Program-made: the position numbers and the translations under genes | The notes under the pieces: model-generated | What the model was told of the DNA's origin: nothing | The model's database searches: none | Seen by the model: only the letters and a program-made list of their open reading frames with translations | From: an uncultured Mycoplasmatota bacterium | Lineage (GTDB): Bacteria > Bacillota_I > Bacilli_A > RF39 > UBA660 | NCBI GenBank assembly: GCA_900547225.1 | Contig: URFW01000003.1 | Span: 62,001 to 126,000 of the forward strand | DNA length: 64,000 bases | Direction: 5' to 3' | Part shown: positions 23,744-31,986 of the stretch, piece after piece | Layout of the letters: each line of letters starts with the position of its first letter | Position numbering within the stretch: position 1 is the stretch's first letter

Positions 23744-25240
23744 ATGAACATTATTTTTATGAGACATGGAAATGCAACTGATAATGTTAAGGAAATAATT
23801 TCTGATAAAGAAATTTATTGGTCTACTTTAACAGAAGAAGGTAGAAAAACCGTTTTACAATCCATAGAGACACTACCTAGTAAAATTGATAAAATCTATG
23901 TTTCACCACTTCCTAGAACAATTGAAACCGCACATTTAGTTTCACAAAAGTACAAGACTTCAGATTTTATAATAGAAAAAAGAATACGTGAGATAAATAA
24001 TGGGAAATATTCTGGAATGAAAAATAATGAAGACCTTGATAGAACAAGAAAAATGCAGATTGCTGGAGATTATTTCATTAGATTTGGAGAGTATGGTGAA
24101 AATAAGTATGATATAGAACTTAGATTATGTAGCTTTTTAAAAGATGCTTATATGAATAATTTTTCTAGTAATACAATAATGATCATTTCTCATGGTTCAA
24201 TTACTTCATATATGAAAAGGATATTAAAGATTAAAACTCCTCATATTAAAACAGGTAAGATAGAAGAATTTACCAATGTCGATTTTAATCCACTTTTTAA
24301 ACATATTAAAAAATTAAATGATATTAAGTTAGTAAAAATAAGAGAACGAATTAATCAAATTAATTCGTTAAATATAAATATCAATTTAAAAGAAAACTTA
24401 ATTAATATGGTTAAAAAAGAGTTTAATAATGTAGAATTTTCTGATGACTATTTTTCAAGTTTTATATCTGGACTAAATGAAAAAAAGTTAAGTATTAAAA
24501 AAAGTGCAAAATTTGATAGTGGTATTATCTTAGTTTGTTTTTATGATAATTTTGAAAATTTTGCTAAAAGATGGATAGAACATTATATTAGTATAGGTAT
24601 TAGAAATTTTGTACTAGTTAATAATAATTCAACAGATAACTCGTCAAAAATCTTAAATAGTTATGCAAAAAAAGTTAATATCTCATTTTGGAACATCAAA
24701 GAAAATTGTAACTGCATTAAGCTTTGTGGGTTAAAACAACAGATTTTAGAGTTTTATGGCACTAATCATAAATTCCTAATGATTAATCAAGATGAATTAC
24801 TTATATATGAAGATTTTTTACACACTAAATTTGAAGACTTTATTAGAAATAAGAAACTTACGTGTATAAAAGCATTGACGCTTGATGTTTATATGGTTAA
24901 AAAAACTTTTAATGATAGAAAGGATGATCTTGAATTTGTTGATAAAGGAACATATAGAATTGATGATAGGGTTCCTTACAAGAAAGAATTTTATGGAGGT
25001 CCTATATATAGAGTTTTTAAAGAAAAACAAAGTTTACAAAAAATCCCATATGTTTTATACACGGGCAAAGAAATATATGTAAATGATCATTACTACTATC
25101 CTTGGAATATAAATGAAAAAGCAAGTTTTTGCTCATATTTATTACGCTATAAATTATTTAAAGATGATAAAGATAAAACATCATTTTATAAAGAGGGAAT
25201 CTCGGTAGCAGTAGGTGATATCTCCTTTAATTTTAAATAA
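23744..25240 (+). CDS. Fusion: histidine phosphatase domain plus GT2-like glycosyltransferase domain
   Basis: 498 residues from ATG 23744 (GAGGTGG 8 nt before; the ATG at 23723 lacks an RBS). The N-terminal part (about 1-190) is a phosphoglycerate-mutase-type phosphatase: FMRHGNATDN with the phospho-accepting His, SPLPRTIETA, and ISHGSITSYM. After a linker (about 190-255) the C-terminal part reads GIILVCFYDNFENFAKRWIEHY, VNNNSTDNSSKIL and MINQDELLIYEDF, as in GT2/GT92-like glycosyltransferases that make surface glycans. I know of no standard protein with this pair. One enzyme might handle a sugar phosphate before or after transfer; that is inference. Confidence 0.75.
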   Translation: MNIIFMRHGNATDNVKEIISDKEIYWSTLTEEGRKTVLQSIETLPSKIDKIYVSPLPRTIETAHLVSQKYKTSDFIIEKRIREINNGKYSGMKNNEDLDRTRKMQIAGDYFIRFGEYGENKYDIELRLCSFLKDAYMNNFSSNTIMIISHGSITSYMKRILKIKTPHIKTGKIEEFTNVDFNPLFKHIKKLNDIKLVKIRERINQINSLNININLKENLINMVKKEFNNVEFSDDYFSSFISGLNEKKLSIKKSAKFDSGIILVCFYDNFENFAKRWIEHYISIGIRNFVLVNNNSTDNSSKILNSYAKKVNISFWNIKENCNCIKLCGLKQQILEFYGTNHKFLMINQDELLIYEDFLHTKFEDFIRNKKLTCIKALTLDVYMVKKTFNDRKDDLEFVDKGTYRIDDRVPYKKEFYGGPIYRVFKEKQSLQKIPYVLYTGKEIYVNDHYYYPWNINEKASFCSYLLRYKLFKDDKDKTSFYKEGISVAVGDISFNFK

Positions 25241-25248
25241 TAAAATTA

Positions 25249-25281
25249 TAGAGACTAACTTAAATGTTAGCCTCTTTTTTT
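25249..25281. terminator. Terminator shared by converging genes
   Basis: GAGACTAAC/GTTAGCCTC stem with one A-C mismatch and a T run on the plus strand. It covers the stop region of the minus-strand TetR gene. Confidence 0.7.
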
Positions 25282-25874
25282 ACTATATTAATTATTACTT
25301 TTATAACTTCTTTTTTCATTATGTCATAATTTATTTTCTTATGCCTATGATATACAACTTCATGGCAAAAGTTATCTAAGATGTTTGTTATTATGTGAAC
25401 TTTTTCTAAAGGATTAGAAATATTTATATTGTTTTCTTTAAGCAAACCAACTATTTTTTCTGTTGTTTTAATATCCTGCATCTTCAAAATGTTAGAAACG
25501 TCAGTATCTATATGACTCATTGCAAGTAATTCTTCGTGAGCTTTTTTAGACATAGTATGTGCTTTAACTAGTTCATCTATCATTTTATTTACCGTTTCAT
25601 CTATGTTTTCTAAATCTACTTTTTTACTTTCTAAAACACTTAAAATAGGGTACATTATTTTCTCTGAATAATTTTTAACACCTTCCATAAAAATGTCTTT
25701 TTTATCAGTGAAATATTGATATATAATTCCCGTTGATACATTTGCATATTTAGCAATATCATTGGTATTTGTTTTATAGTATCCATTATCACACATTAAC
25801 TCAAAACCTTTTTCTATTATCTTTAATTTTTTTTCTACTGAGCGTTTTTGTTTAGGTGTTCTAACCGGTTTCAT
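25260..25874 (-). CDS. TetR/AcrR-family repressor of the adjacent ABC exporter
   Basis: 204 residues. N-terminal HTH: IIEKGFELMCDNGYYKTNTNDIAKYANVSTGIIYQYFTDKKDIF (about 20-63) is the TetR_N signature, of which NDIAKYANVSTGIIYQYF is the reading helix region. The helical C-terminal domain should bind an unknown ligand. It is divergent from the ABC genes, with two matching 24-bp dyads between them that flank the ABC promoter. It probably represses the exporter, and perhaps itself. Confidence 0.88.
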   Translation of the reverse strand: MKPVRTPKQKRSVEKKLKIIEKGFELMCDNGYYKTNTNDIAKYANVSTGIIYQYFTDKKDIFMEGVKNYSEKIMYPILSVLESKKVDLENIDETVNKMIDELVKAHTMSKKAHEELLAMSHIDTDVSNILKMQDIKTTEKIVGLLKENNINISNPLEKVHIITNILDNFCHEVVYHRHKKINYDIMKKEVIKVIINIVKKEANI

Positions 25875-25932
25875 AAGACCAAGTCCTTTCTTACACCATT
25901 ATACATTTCAAAAGGTAATAAATCAATTACTA

Positions 25933-25956
25933 AAATGTGATAAATTATTCATATTT
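25933..25956. promoter_or_regulatory. TetR operator copy 1
   Basis: AAATGTGA-8nt-TCATATTT dyad, directly upstream of the -35 box of the ABC promoter. Half-sites are identical to copy 2. Confidence 0.7.
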
Positions 25957-25958
25957 CG

Positions 25959-25987
25959 TTGACTCATAAAATAAATAAAAGTATAAT
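25959..25987 (+). promoter_or_regulatory. Promoter of the ABC exporter operon
   Basis: TTGACT (25959-25964), 17-nt spacer, TATAAT (25982-25987). It lies exactly between the two operator copies. Confidence 0.8.
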
Positions 25988-25994
25988 AAAATTG

Positions 25995-26018
25995 AAATGT
26001 GATAAAAATTTCATATTT
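25995..26018. promoter_or_regulatory. TetR operator copy 2
   Basis: AAATGTGA-8nt-TCATATTT dyad covering the expected transcription start. It has the same half-sites and spacer length as copy 1; the centres are 62 bp apart. Confidence 0.7.
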
Positions 26019-26033
26019 AGAAAGGGATAAATC

Positions 26034-26744
26034 ATGAAGAAATTAATTGAACTTAAAAACGTTACTAAAACATATAACGTTGGTGAAAAAAAACTTAATG
26101 CCTTAGATAATGTATCTTTTGATATTAATAAAGGCGAGTTTGTCGTAATATTAGGGCCTTCTGGAGCGGGGAAATCAACTTTATTAAATCTTTTGGGAGG
26201 TATGGATACCGTAACTAAAGGAACCATAAAGGTAGATGATAAGTTAATCTCTGGCTATAACGATGATAAACTTACCCTATACCGCGCAGAAAACGTAGGG
26301 TTTATATTTCAATTTTATAATATTCTTCCAACTCTTACGGTACTTGAAAACGTAAAATTAGTAAATGACATAGTAAAAAAGCCTAAGAACGCTAAGAAGA
26401 TACTTAAGGAAGTAGGATTAGAAAAACACTTAAATAAGTTTCCAAACCAACTATCAGGTGGTGAAATGCAGCGTGTTTCAATAGCGCGTGCAATAGCAAA
26501 AGATCCAGTTTTGCTTTTATGTGATGAACCAACGGGTGCGTTAGATAGTAAAACAGGAGCGGAAGTACTTAAACTTTTAAAGAAACAATGTGATTTAAAA
26601 ACGGGAGAAAATACCGTTATAATAGTTACTCATAACTCGTTAATTGCTGATGTAGCAGACCGTGTTATAAGACTTAAAAATGGTAAAATAGAGTCAAACA
26701 AAGTAAATAAACATCCAAAAAATATAGATGAAGTAGTGTGGTAA
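26034..26744 (+). CDS. ABC transporter ATP-binding protein (MacB/LolD type)
   Basis: 236 residues. Walker A GPSGAGKST (about 40), Q-loop in FIFQFYNILPTL, signature LSGGEMQRVSIARA, Walker B LLLCDEPTGALD and switch His in VTHN. The NILPTLTVLENV and GALDSKTG patterns are those of MacB/LolD-type ATPases that drive FtsX-fold permeases. It ends 1 nt before the permease start, so the two genes form one transporter. Expression is likely controlled by the divergent TetR protein. Confidence 0.96.
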   Translation: MKKLIELKNVTKTYNVGEKKLNALDNVSFDINKGEFVVILGPSGAGKSTLLNLLGGMDTVTKGTIKVDDKLISGYNDDKLTLYRAENVGFIFQFYNILPTLTVLENVKLVNDIVKKPKNAKKILKEVGLEKHLNKFPNQLSGGEMQRVSIARAIAKDPVLLLCDEPTGALDSKTGAEVLKLLKKQCDLKTGENTVIIVTHNSLIADVADRVIRLKNGKIESNKVNKHPKNIDEVVW

Positions 26745-26745
26745 T

Positions 26746-29136
26746 ATGTTAAAGAAGAAAATGATAAGGGATGTTTTAAAAAATAAATCCCAGTTTATCA
26801 CGATACTATTAATGGTTATGGTAGGTGTAATGGTATATGCAGGAATAGAGGCATATATGGATGGTATGACTGATACTGCAAATAGATTTTATACCAAAAA
26901 TAACTTACCTGATGTAAACGTAATTGGTACGTCTTTTACGAAAGATGATTTAAATGACATAAAAATCATAGATAACGTAGTAGACGCTGAAAGAAAACTT
27001 ACGTTAACTATGAATGATGCTAAAGATAATGATAAATCATATTTGGTTAATGTTATAGAAGAAAATAACATATCAAAGTTTTATGTAAAAGATGGCACAT
27101 CATTTGATAAGAAAAAAAATGGTGTATGGTTAGATTACTTTTATGCGAAAGAAAACAACATAAAAGTAGGAGATGAAATCTCATTTAAATATGAAAAGTA
27201 CGTGTTTAATGAAAAGGTAAATGGTCTTATATATGTTCCGGATCATGTATATGATGTAAAAGATGAATCACAAATAATGCCTAATCATAAAACTTATGGA
27301 TTTTTATACATGTCATCAAATGAACTTGAAAGGTTTATAAAAGATGAGGCTAAGAATAAGTTAAGCAGTAAGTTAGGAAAAAACTTAAGTGATGAAGAGT
27401 TTAATAAATTAAATCCTACGTTTAACTTTGAAGATAACATACCATATAATTACGTAATGGTAGATGTAAAAACAAAAAAAGATGTAAATAAAGTAAAAGA
27501 TGAAATAGAAAAAAGAGTAGAAAATGCAAAAGCTACTATATCTATTGAAAAGACATCATCGTACGCTATGTATCAAGGTGAGATAGATGAGGGAGCGGCA
27601 TACGTTGGAATATTTTCTGGATTATTCTTATTTATTGCGATGCTTTCTGTTATAACAACAATGACCCGTATTATTAAAAACCAAAAGTTAGAAATTGGTA
27701 CCCTTAAAGCTTTAGGATTTTCTAAATATAAAATAACAAGGCATTATGTTGGATATGGCTTTTGGGTTGCTTTATTAGGTGCATTACTTGGAATATTACT
27801 TGGTAGATATTTTTTAGGAAGCGTATTTTTAAATATTGAAATGTCATTCTTTGAAATGCCAGAAGGAAGGGTATTTATTAAACCACTTACTTATGTTGCC
27901 TCGTTATTAGTTGTTATAGTAACTTCTATAATTACGTTTTTAACTTGTTATAAAGAACTTAGAAAAAAACCAGCCGACAGCCTAAGAAATGAGCTTCCAA
28001 GCGTTAACGAAAGAAGTCTTAACATAACAACTAAAGGTATTTTTAAGAACATGAGTTTTTCTAGTAAATGGAACTTAAGGGACATAATAAGAAATAAATT
28101 TAGAACCATAACTGGTGTTATTGGTATCGTTGGATGCTGCACGTTAATAGTTTGTGCACTTGGTATGCTAAACAGCATGAATAACTTTATTAAAATACAG
28201 TTTGATGATTTATATAACTTCGATTATAAACTTAACTTAAAAGAAAATGTAAAGCAAAGTAGAATAGATGAATTAACGAATAAATATGGTAATAATACTA
28301 GTATGACCCTTAACATTGAAATAAAAGATGATAATGATGATAGAGAGGCTAATACATTATTTGTAGATGATTCTAACGGATATGTTCGTTTTGCAAATAA
28401 AGATTATAAGTTTAAAACGTTAGATAGAAATGACGGTGTTTACGTAACTTATAAATTTAGCGATAAGTATAATTTAAAAATAGGAGATAAAATATCTTGG
28501 CATAGTTATGGAAGTAAAACTTATTATAAATCAAAAATAGTAGGTTACATTCGTGATCCAGAAGTTCAAGGTGTAACTGCTACTAGATCTTATATAGAAA
28601 GTATGGGAATCAATTATAAACCTGATTCAATTTATACCAATAAGGATTTAAAAAAAGTTAAACAAATAAATGGTGTAAATGTAGTTCAAGGAATAGATGA
28701 ACTTAAAACCGCAATTAAAAGTATGCTATCAATGATGAGAGAGATGATTATCATAATAATATTATTTGCTATTTTACTTGGAGTTGTAATAATTTATAAC
28801 ATGGGAATTCTTTCATATTCAGAAAAAGAATATCAGTTTGCGACACTCAAGGTATTAGGCTTTAACTCTAGAAAAATAAAAAATATATTTACTAAGCAAA
28901 ATAGTATTATATGCATAATATCAACTATAATAGGACTTCCTTTGGGATACTTTTTAACATCATACCTATTTAAAGTATGCTTAGATGAGAACTATGATTT
29001 TGGAGTTTATATAAAACCTATAACTTACGTTTTAGCATTTATTGGTACGTATTTAGTATCATACTTTGTATCTAAGTTTTTAGCTAGAAAAGTAAACAAA
29101 ATAGATATGGTAAGTAGTTTGAAATCTAATGAATAG
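26746..29136 (+). CDS. ABC transporter permease with two FtsX domains
   Basis: 796 residues. One N-terminal membrane segment (about 17-35), a large extracellular domain (about 40-275), three segments with the FtsX pattern (KLEIGTLKALGFSKYKI, about 315-335), one further segment with a second extracellular domain (about 455-640), and a second FtsX block (EYQFATLKVLGFNSRKIK, about 685-702). This is the form of peptide/antibiotic-responsive exporters rather than classic importers. Substrate unknown; a resistance or lipoprotein/peptide export role is plausible. Confidence 0.93.
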   Translation: MLKKKMIRDVLKNKSQFITILLMVMVGVMVYAGIEAYMDGMTDTANRFYTKNNLPDVNVIGTSFTKDDLNDIKIIDNVVDAERKLTLTMNDAKDNDKSYLVNVIEENNISKFYVKDGTSFDKKKNGVWLDYFYAKENNIKVGDEISFKYEKYVFNEKVNGLIYVPDHVYDVKDESQIMPNHKTYGFLYMSSNELERFIKDEAKNKLSSKLGKNLSDEEFNKLNPTFNFEDNIPYNYVMVDVKTKKDVNKVKDEIEKRVENAKATISIEKTSSYAMYQGEIDEGAAYVGIFSGLFLFIAMLSVITTMTRIIKNQKLEIGTLKALGFSKYKITRHYVGYGFWVALLGALLGILLGRYFLGSVFLNIEMSFFEMPEGRVFIKPLTYVASLLVVIVTSIITFLTCYKELRKKPADSLRNELPSVNERSLNITTKGIFKNMSFSSKWNLRDIIRNKFRTITGVIGIVGCCTLIVCALGMLNSMNNFIKIQFDDLYNFDYKLNLKENVKQSRIDELTNKYGNNTSMTLNIEIKDDNDDREANTLFVDDSNGYVRFANKDYKFKTLDRNDGVYVTYKFSDKYNLKIGDKISWHSYGSKTYYKSKIVGYIRDPEVQGVTATRSYIESMGINYKPDSIYTNKDLKKVKQINGVNVVQGIDELKTAIKSMLSMMREMIIIIILFAILLGVVIIYNMGILSYSEKEYQFATLKVLGFNSRKIKNIFTKQNSIICIISTIIGLPLGYFLTSYLFKVCLDENYDFGVYIKPITYVLAFIGTYLVSYFVSKFLARKVNKIDMVSSLKSNE

Positions 29137-29199
29137 TTTAAAATAAATACCAATTTTAAAGTTATTGATGTATAATAATTAGATAGAAAGGGAATTTAT

Positions 29200-29955
29200 A
29201 TGATAACTATAAAAGATGAAAGAGAAATAGAGCTTATGAGACATGCTGGAATGCTTGTTTCAAAGATGCATAAATATTTAAAACCATTTATAAAAGAGGG
29301 CATAACAACTAAAGAACTTGACCGTTTAGCAGAAGAGTTCATAGTGAAAAATAAAGGGGTTCCATCATGTAAGGGATATGAAGGGTTTCCAGCTACTTTA
29401 TGTACTAGTGTAAATGATATGGTAGTTCACGGTATACCAGATAATACTAAATTAAAAAATGGAGACATAATTACAATTGACGTTGTAATAGGTTATAAAG
29501 GATATCAAGGAGATGCTGCTTGGACATATGCTGTTGGTAATATATCGGATGAAAAGAAGTATTTAATGGAACATACCGAAAAAGCTTTATATGAAGGTGT
29601 AAAAATGGTAAAACCAGGTAACCGTATAGGAGATATATCACATGCTGTTGAAGTGTATGCAAGAAATCATAATTTAGGTATAGTAAAAGAATTATGTGGT
29701 CATGGTATTGGAACTGATATGCATGAGGCACCTGATATTCCAAACTATGGAACAAAAGGTACTGGCCCTAGATTAAAGGAAGGCATGGTAATATGTATTG
29801 AACCAATGCTTAACTATGGTGGAAAAGATGACATATATTTACTTGATGATGACTGGGGAGTTAAAACATTAGATGGTAATCCAGCAGCCCATTTTGAACA
29901 TACCGTTTTGGTTACAAAAGATGGATATGAAGTGTTAACGCCTAGATTAGATTAA
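29200..29955 (+). CDS. map: Methionine aminopeptidase, type I
   Basis: 251 residues. Metal ligands are in the expected places: ITIDVVIGYKGYQGDAAWTY (two Asp), GHGIGTDMHEAP (His), CIEPML (Glu) and HFEHTVLVT (Glu). TSVNDMVVHGIP holds the substrate-side His. Removes the initiator Met from nascent proteins; essential in most bacteria. It stands alone here, with a terminator behind it, rather than in the usual ribosomal-protein operon. Confidence 0.97.
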   Translation: MITIKDEREIELMRHAGMLVSKMHKYLKPFIKEGITTKELDRLAEEFIVKNKGVPSCKGYEGFPATLCTSVNDMVVHGIPDNTKLKNGDIITIDVVIGYKGYQGDAAWTYAVGNISDEKKYLMEHTEKALYEGVKMVKPGNRIGDISHAVEVYARNHNLGIVKELCGHGIGTDMHEAPDIPNYGTKGTGPRLKEGMVICIEPMLNYGGKDDIYLLDDDWGVKTLDGNPAAHFEHTVLVTKDGYEVLTPRLD

Positions 29956-29957
29956 AA

Positions 29958-29990
29958 AACATTTTGCAATTAGTGCAGAATGTTTTTAAT
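29958..29990 (+). terminator. Terminator after map
   Basis: Stem AAAACATTTTGCA/TGCAGAATGTTTT with one mismatch, followed by Ts. Confidence 0.7.
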
Positions 29991-30135
29991 GTTTACAGAA
30001 ATTTACGCTTATTTTGTTTATAAAATGGTAGAATGTTGACCATGAGTTATAGTGGTGTTATTATGAGTTTATAAAATAACATGTAGTATTGGTTATCTAT
30101 GAATTACAGTCATAAAGAAAAGGAGAATTAAAAAA

Positions 30136-30855
30136 ATGAGATGTACTAATTGTGGTAGTAATTTAAATTGGAATGACAGAGTTTGTCCTAATTGTGGAGT
30201 TGCTATAGCAAACAACCAAAGCTTTGATGCAAATAATACTTTTCAAAATAATCAAACTCAAATGTCATCAAATATTAACCAGAATATGGAAGGTGGACAA
30301 AGTATAAATCAGACGGACTTTTCAAACAATAATTTTCAGTCTAATTATGTAAATTCAAATGAATCACTTACACAAAATATTAATGCAGAACAGCAAAATA
30401 ATATAGATCAAGGCTTGGATTTACAACAGCAACCTTTAAATACTAAGAACAATGATTCAAAAGTATGGTTAATAATTTTAATAATATTAGGATCTTTATT
30501 TTTGATTTTTGGCGGAATAGCTCTTGTTCTTGTAGTGGCACAAAAACAAGTAAATAATCAAATAACTGATTCTAGAACCAGGCGATATTTTGAAGATGTT
30601 GTGATTGTAAGAAGAGCTGCTAGAACCGCTTGCGCTAATGATGGTTTAAATACAATTGAACAATATATAGAATCTGATGATTTAAATGTTGAAATTCTTA
30701 ATAACAATGTAATTGTAACAGCTAAAAATGATGGAAAGTATGTTAATCTTAATACTAAAGTATTAAAATCGGAAAATTCTAATGGTATAAACGTTAGTGA
30801 TGCAAGTGCTAAAAATAATTATAAAGTAATCATTGAAAATCCATGCAATTATTAA
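30136..30855 (+). CDS. Zinc-ribbon membrane protein, unknown
   Basis: 239 residues. The N-terminal zinc ribbon CTNCGSNLNW...CPNCG (about 3-21) is followed by an Asn/Gln-rich low-complexity linker (about 28-105), one membrane segment (about 114-137), and an extracellular domain that starts with RTRRYFEDVVIVRRAARTACAN and has two Cys. This follows the layout of many Bacillota 'zinc ribbon plus TM' envelope proteins. RBS AAAGGAG. Function unknown. A terminator follows. Confidence 0.7.
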   Translation: MRCTNCGSNLNWNDRVCPNCGVAIANNQSFDANNTFQNNQTQMSSNINQNMEGGQSINQTDFSNNNFQSNYVNSNESLTQNINAEQQNNIDQGLDLQQQPLNTKNNDSKVWLIILIILGSLFLIFGGIALVLVVAQKQVNNQITDSRTRRYFEDVVIVRRAARTACANDGLNTIEQYIESDDLNVEILNNNVIVTAKNDGKYVNLNTKVLKSENSNGINVSDASAKNNYKVIIENPCNY

Positions 30856-30889
30856 TAATAAGTTAAAATTAACTTATTATTTTTTATAA
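30853..30889 (+). terminator. Intrinsic terminator
   Basis: AATAAGTTAA/TTAACTTATT perfect 10-bp stem, 2-nt centre, then ATTTTTT. Confidence 0.8.
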
Positions 30890-30955
30890 AAAAAGTACTT
30901 TACATAGAGCTAGGTCTAGGTAGTATATTTAAATTATAAGAAAGGATGGTAATAG

Positions 30956-31129
30956 ATATTAGATAAGGTAAATAGTCCAAGTGATGTAAAGATGCTTAAT
31001 AAAGATGAATTAAACACTTTAGCAGACGAAATAAGGAAGGTAATAATTGATAATTCTGATATGATTATAAGTGTTGGTTATTGTGTTAAATCAAAAAATG
31101 GTATTATATTTAGAAAATTGAGCAAATAA
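30956..31129 (+). pseudogene. 5' fragment of a dxs-like gene (decayed)
   Basis: An open frame without a usual start codon reads ILDKVNSPSDVKMLNKDELNTLADEIRK (seen in pieces) and VIIDNSD. This matches the N-terminus of 1-deoxy-D-xylulose-5-phosphate synthase (L-D-x-I-N-S-P-x-D-L-K-x-L ... L-A-x-E-I-R). After about 35 residues the match ends and the frame stops at 31127-31129. AAAGGATGG upstream looks like its old RBS. The thiamine-binding part is missing, so it cannot be an active enzyme; the intact copy should be elsewhere. Confidence 0.6.
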
Positions 31130-31196
31130 GATTTTAAGGGATTACATGGCTATGCAGTTAATAAAAAATATTATAAATTATAAGAGATAAAAAAAG

Positions 31197-31633
31197 ATGA
31201 AAAAATTAGTAGTATATTATTCATACAGTGGAAATACTAAACAAGTAGTATATATGATAAAAGAAAAAAAGAACTTTAATGTTTTGAAAATAAAACCAGT
31301 AAACGATTATTCTGATGATTATCAAAAGGTAGTGGATGATGAGGAAGCTAAAATGGATATGAATGAGATAATTGAAATTAAGGACATTAATGTTAATTTA
31401 GACGAGTATGACAGAATATTACTTGGAACAGGTGTTTGGTGGTACAAGATAACTCCTGCAATTAGGAGTTTCTTAAATAAGTATGATTTAAAGGATAAAG
31501 TAATAGTTCCTTTTATAACTAATGGTGGGAAGCATTAGATGACGTTAAACGTTATGTTAAAGAAAGCAATATAAAAGATGCTATTACAATGAAAAATAGT
31601 AATAAAGTTAAATCTTGGATTGAAGGGCTGTAA
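31197..31633 (+). pseudogene. Flavodoxin-like gene broken by a frameshift
   Basis: The first 113 codons give a flavodoxin start: LVVYYSYSGNTKQV (FMN phosphate loop), then LLGTGVWWYKITPAIRSFL and VIVPFITNGG. The frame then stops at 31538. In the next frame the missing end continues at once: ALDDVKRYVKESNIKDAI to WIEGL, stop 31631-31633. So a small indel near 31525-31530 broke a gene of about 145 codons. It could also be a sequencing error. It follows the dxs fragment, so this is a degrading region. Confidence 0.7.
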
Positions 31634-31634
31634 A

Positions 31635-31657
31635 GAGAACTTTTTAGTTCTTTTTTG
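31635..31657 (+). terminator. Intrinsic terminator
   Basis: AGAACT/AGTTCT stem, TTTT loop, T run, directly after the broken flavodoxin gene. Confidence 0.75.
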
Positions 31658-31721
31658 TATGCTTGCAAAAAAAGCTAAAACATATTATAATTATATTATA
31701 GAATATGGAGGGTATTATAGT

Positions 31722-31976
31722 ATGAAAGAATTAGAAAGTTTGAAAATAGTTAATCAAGAAGGTAAAGAAGTAGAAATTAAGGTTATTACGATTTTAAAGA
31801 AGCCAGATGGATCTAAATCATTTTTAATATATACTTTTGATGACAAAGCGGATAACGTTGATATATATGCATCTGTTATAACCGAGAATAATGATACATA
31901 TGTTTTAGATGCTATAACAGATAAGGAAGACTGGGAGTTAGTACAAAAAGCTATTAAAGAACTATCTGAAGAATAG
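31722..31976 (+). CDS. DUF1292-family protein
   Basis: 84 residues from ATG 31722 (TGGAGGG 9 nt upstream); the open frame reaches further up but that part has no RBS and crosses a terminator. Pattern: LKIVNQEGKEVEIKVITILKK, YIL-type SFLIYTFDD, VDIYASVI, and DKEDWELVQKAIKEL at the end, as in the small acidic DUF1292 proteins (YrzB type) of Bacillota. Function unknown. It precedes the next gene by 10 nt, so an operon is likely. Confidence 0.75.
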   Translation: MKELESLKIVNQEGKEVEIKVITILKKPDGSKSFLIYTFDDKADNVDIYASVITENNDTYVLDAITDKEDWELVQKAIKELSEE

Positions 31977-31986
31977 GAGTTTTGAT

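Noticed and set aside
29471..29755. Minus-strand ORF of 94 codons within map
   Set aside because: Shadow of map: His/Leu/Tyr-rich, no RBS, fully inside a conserved gene.
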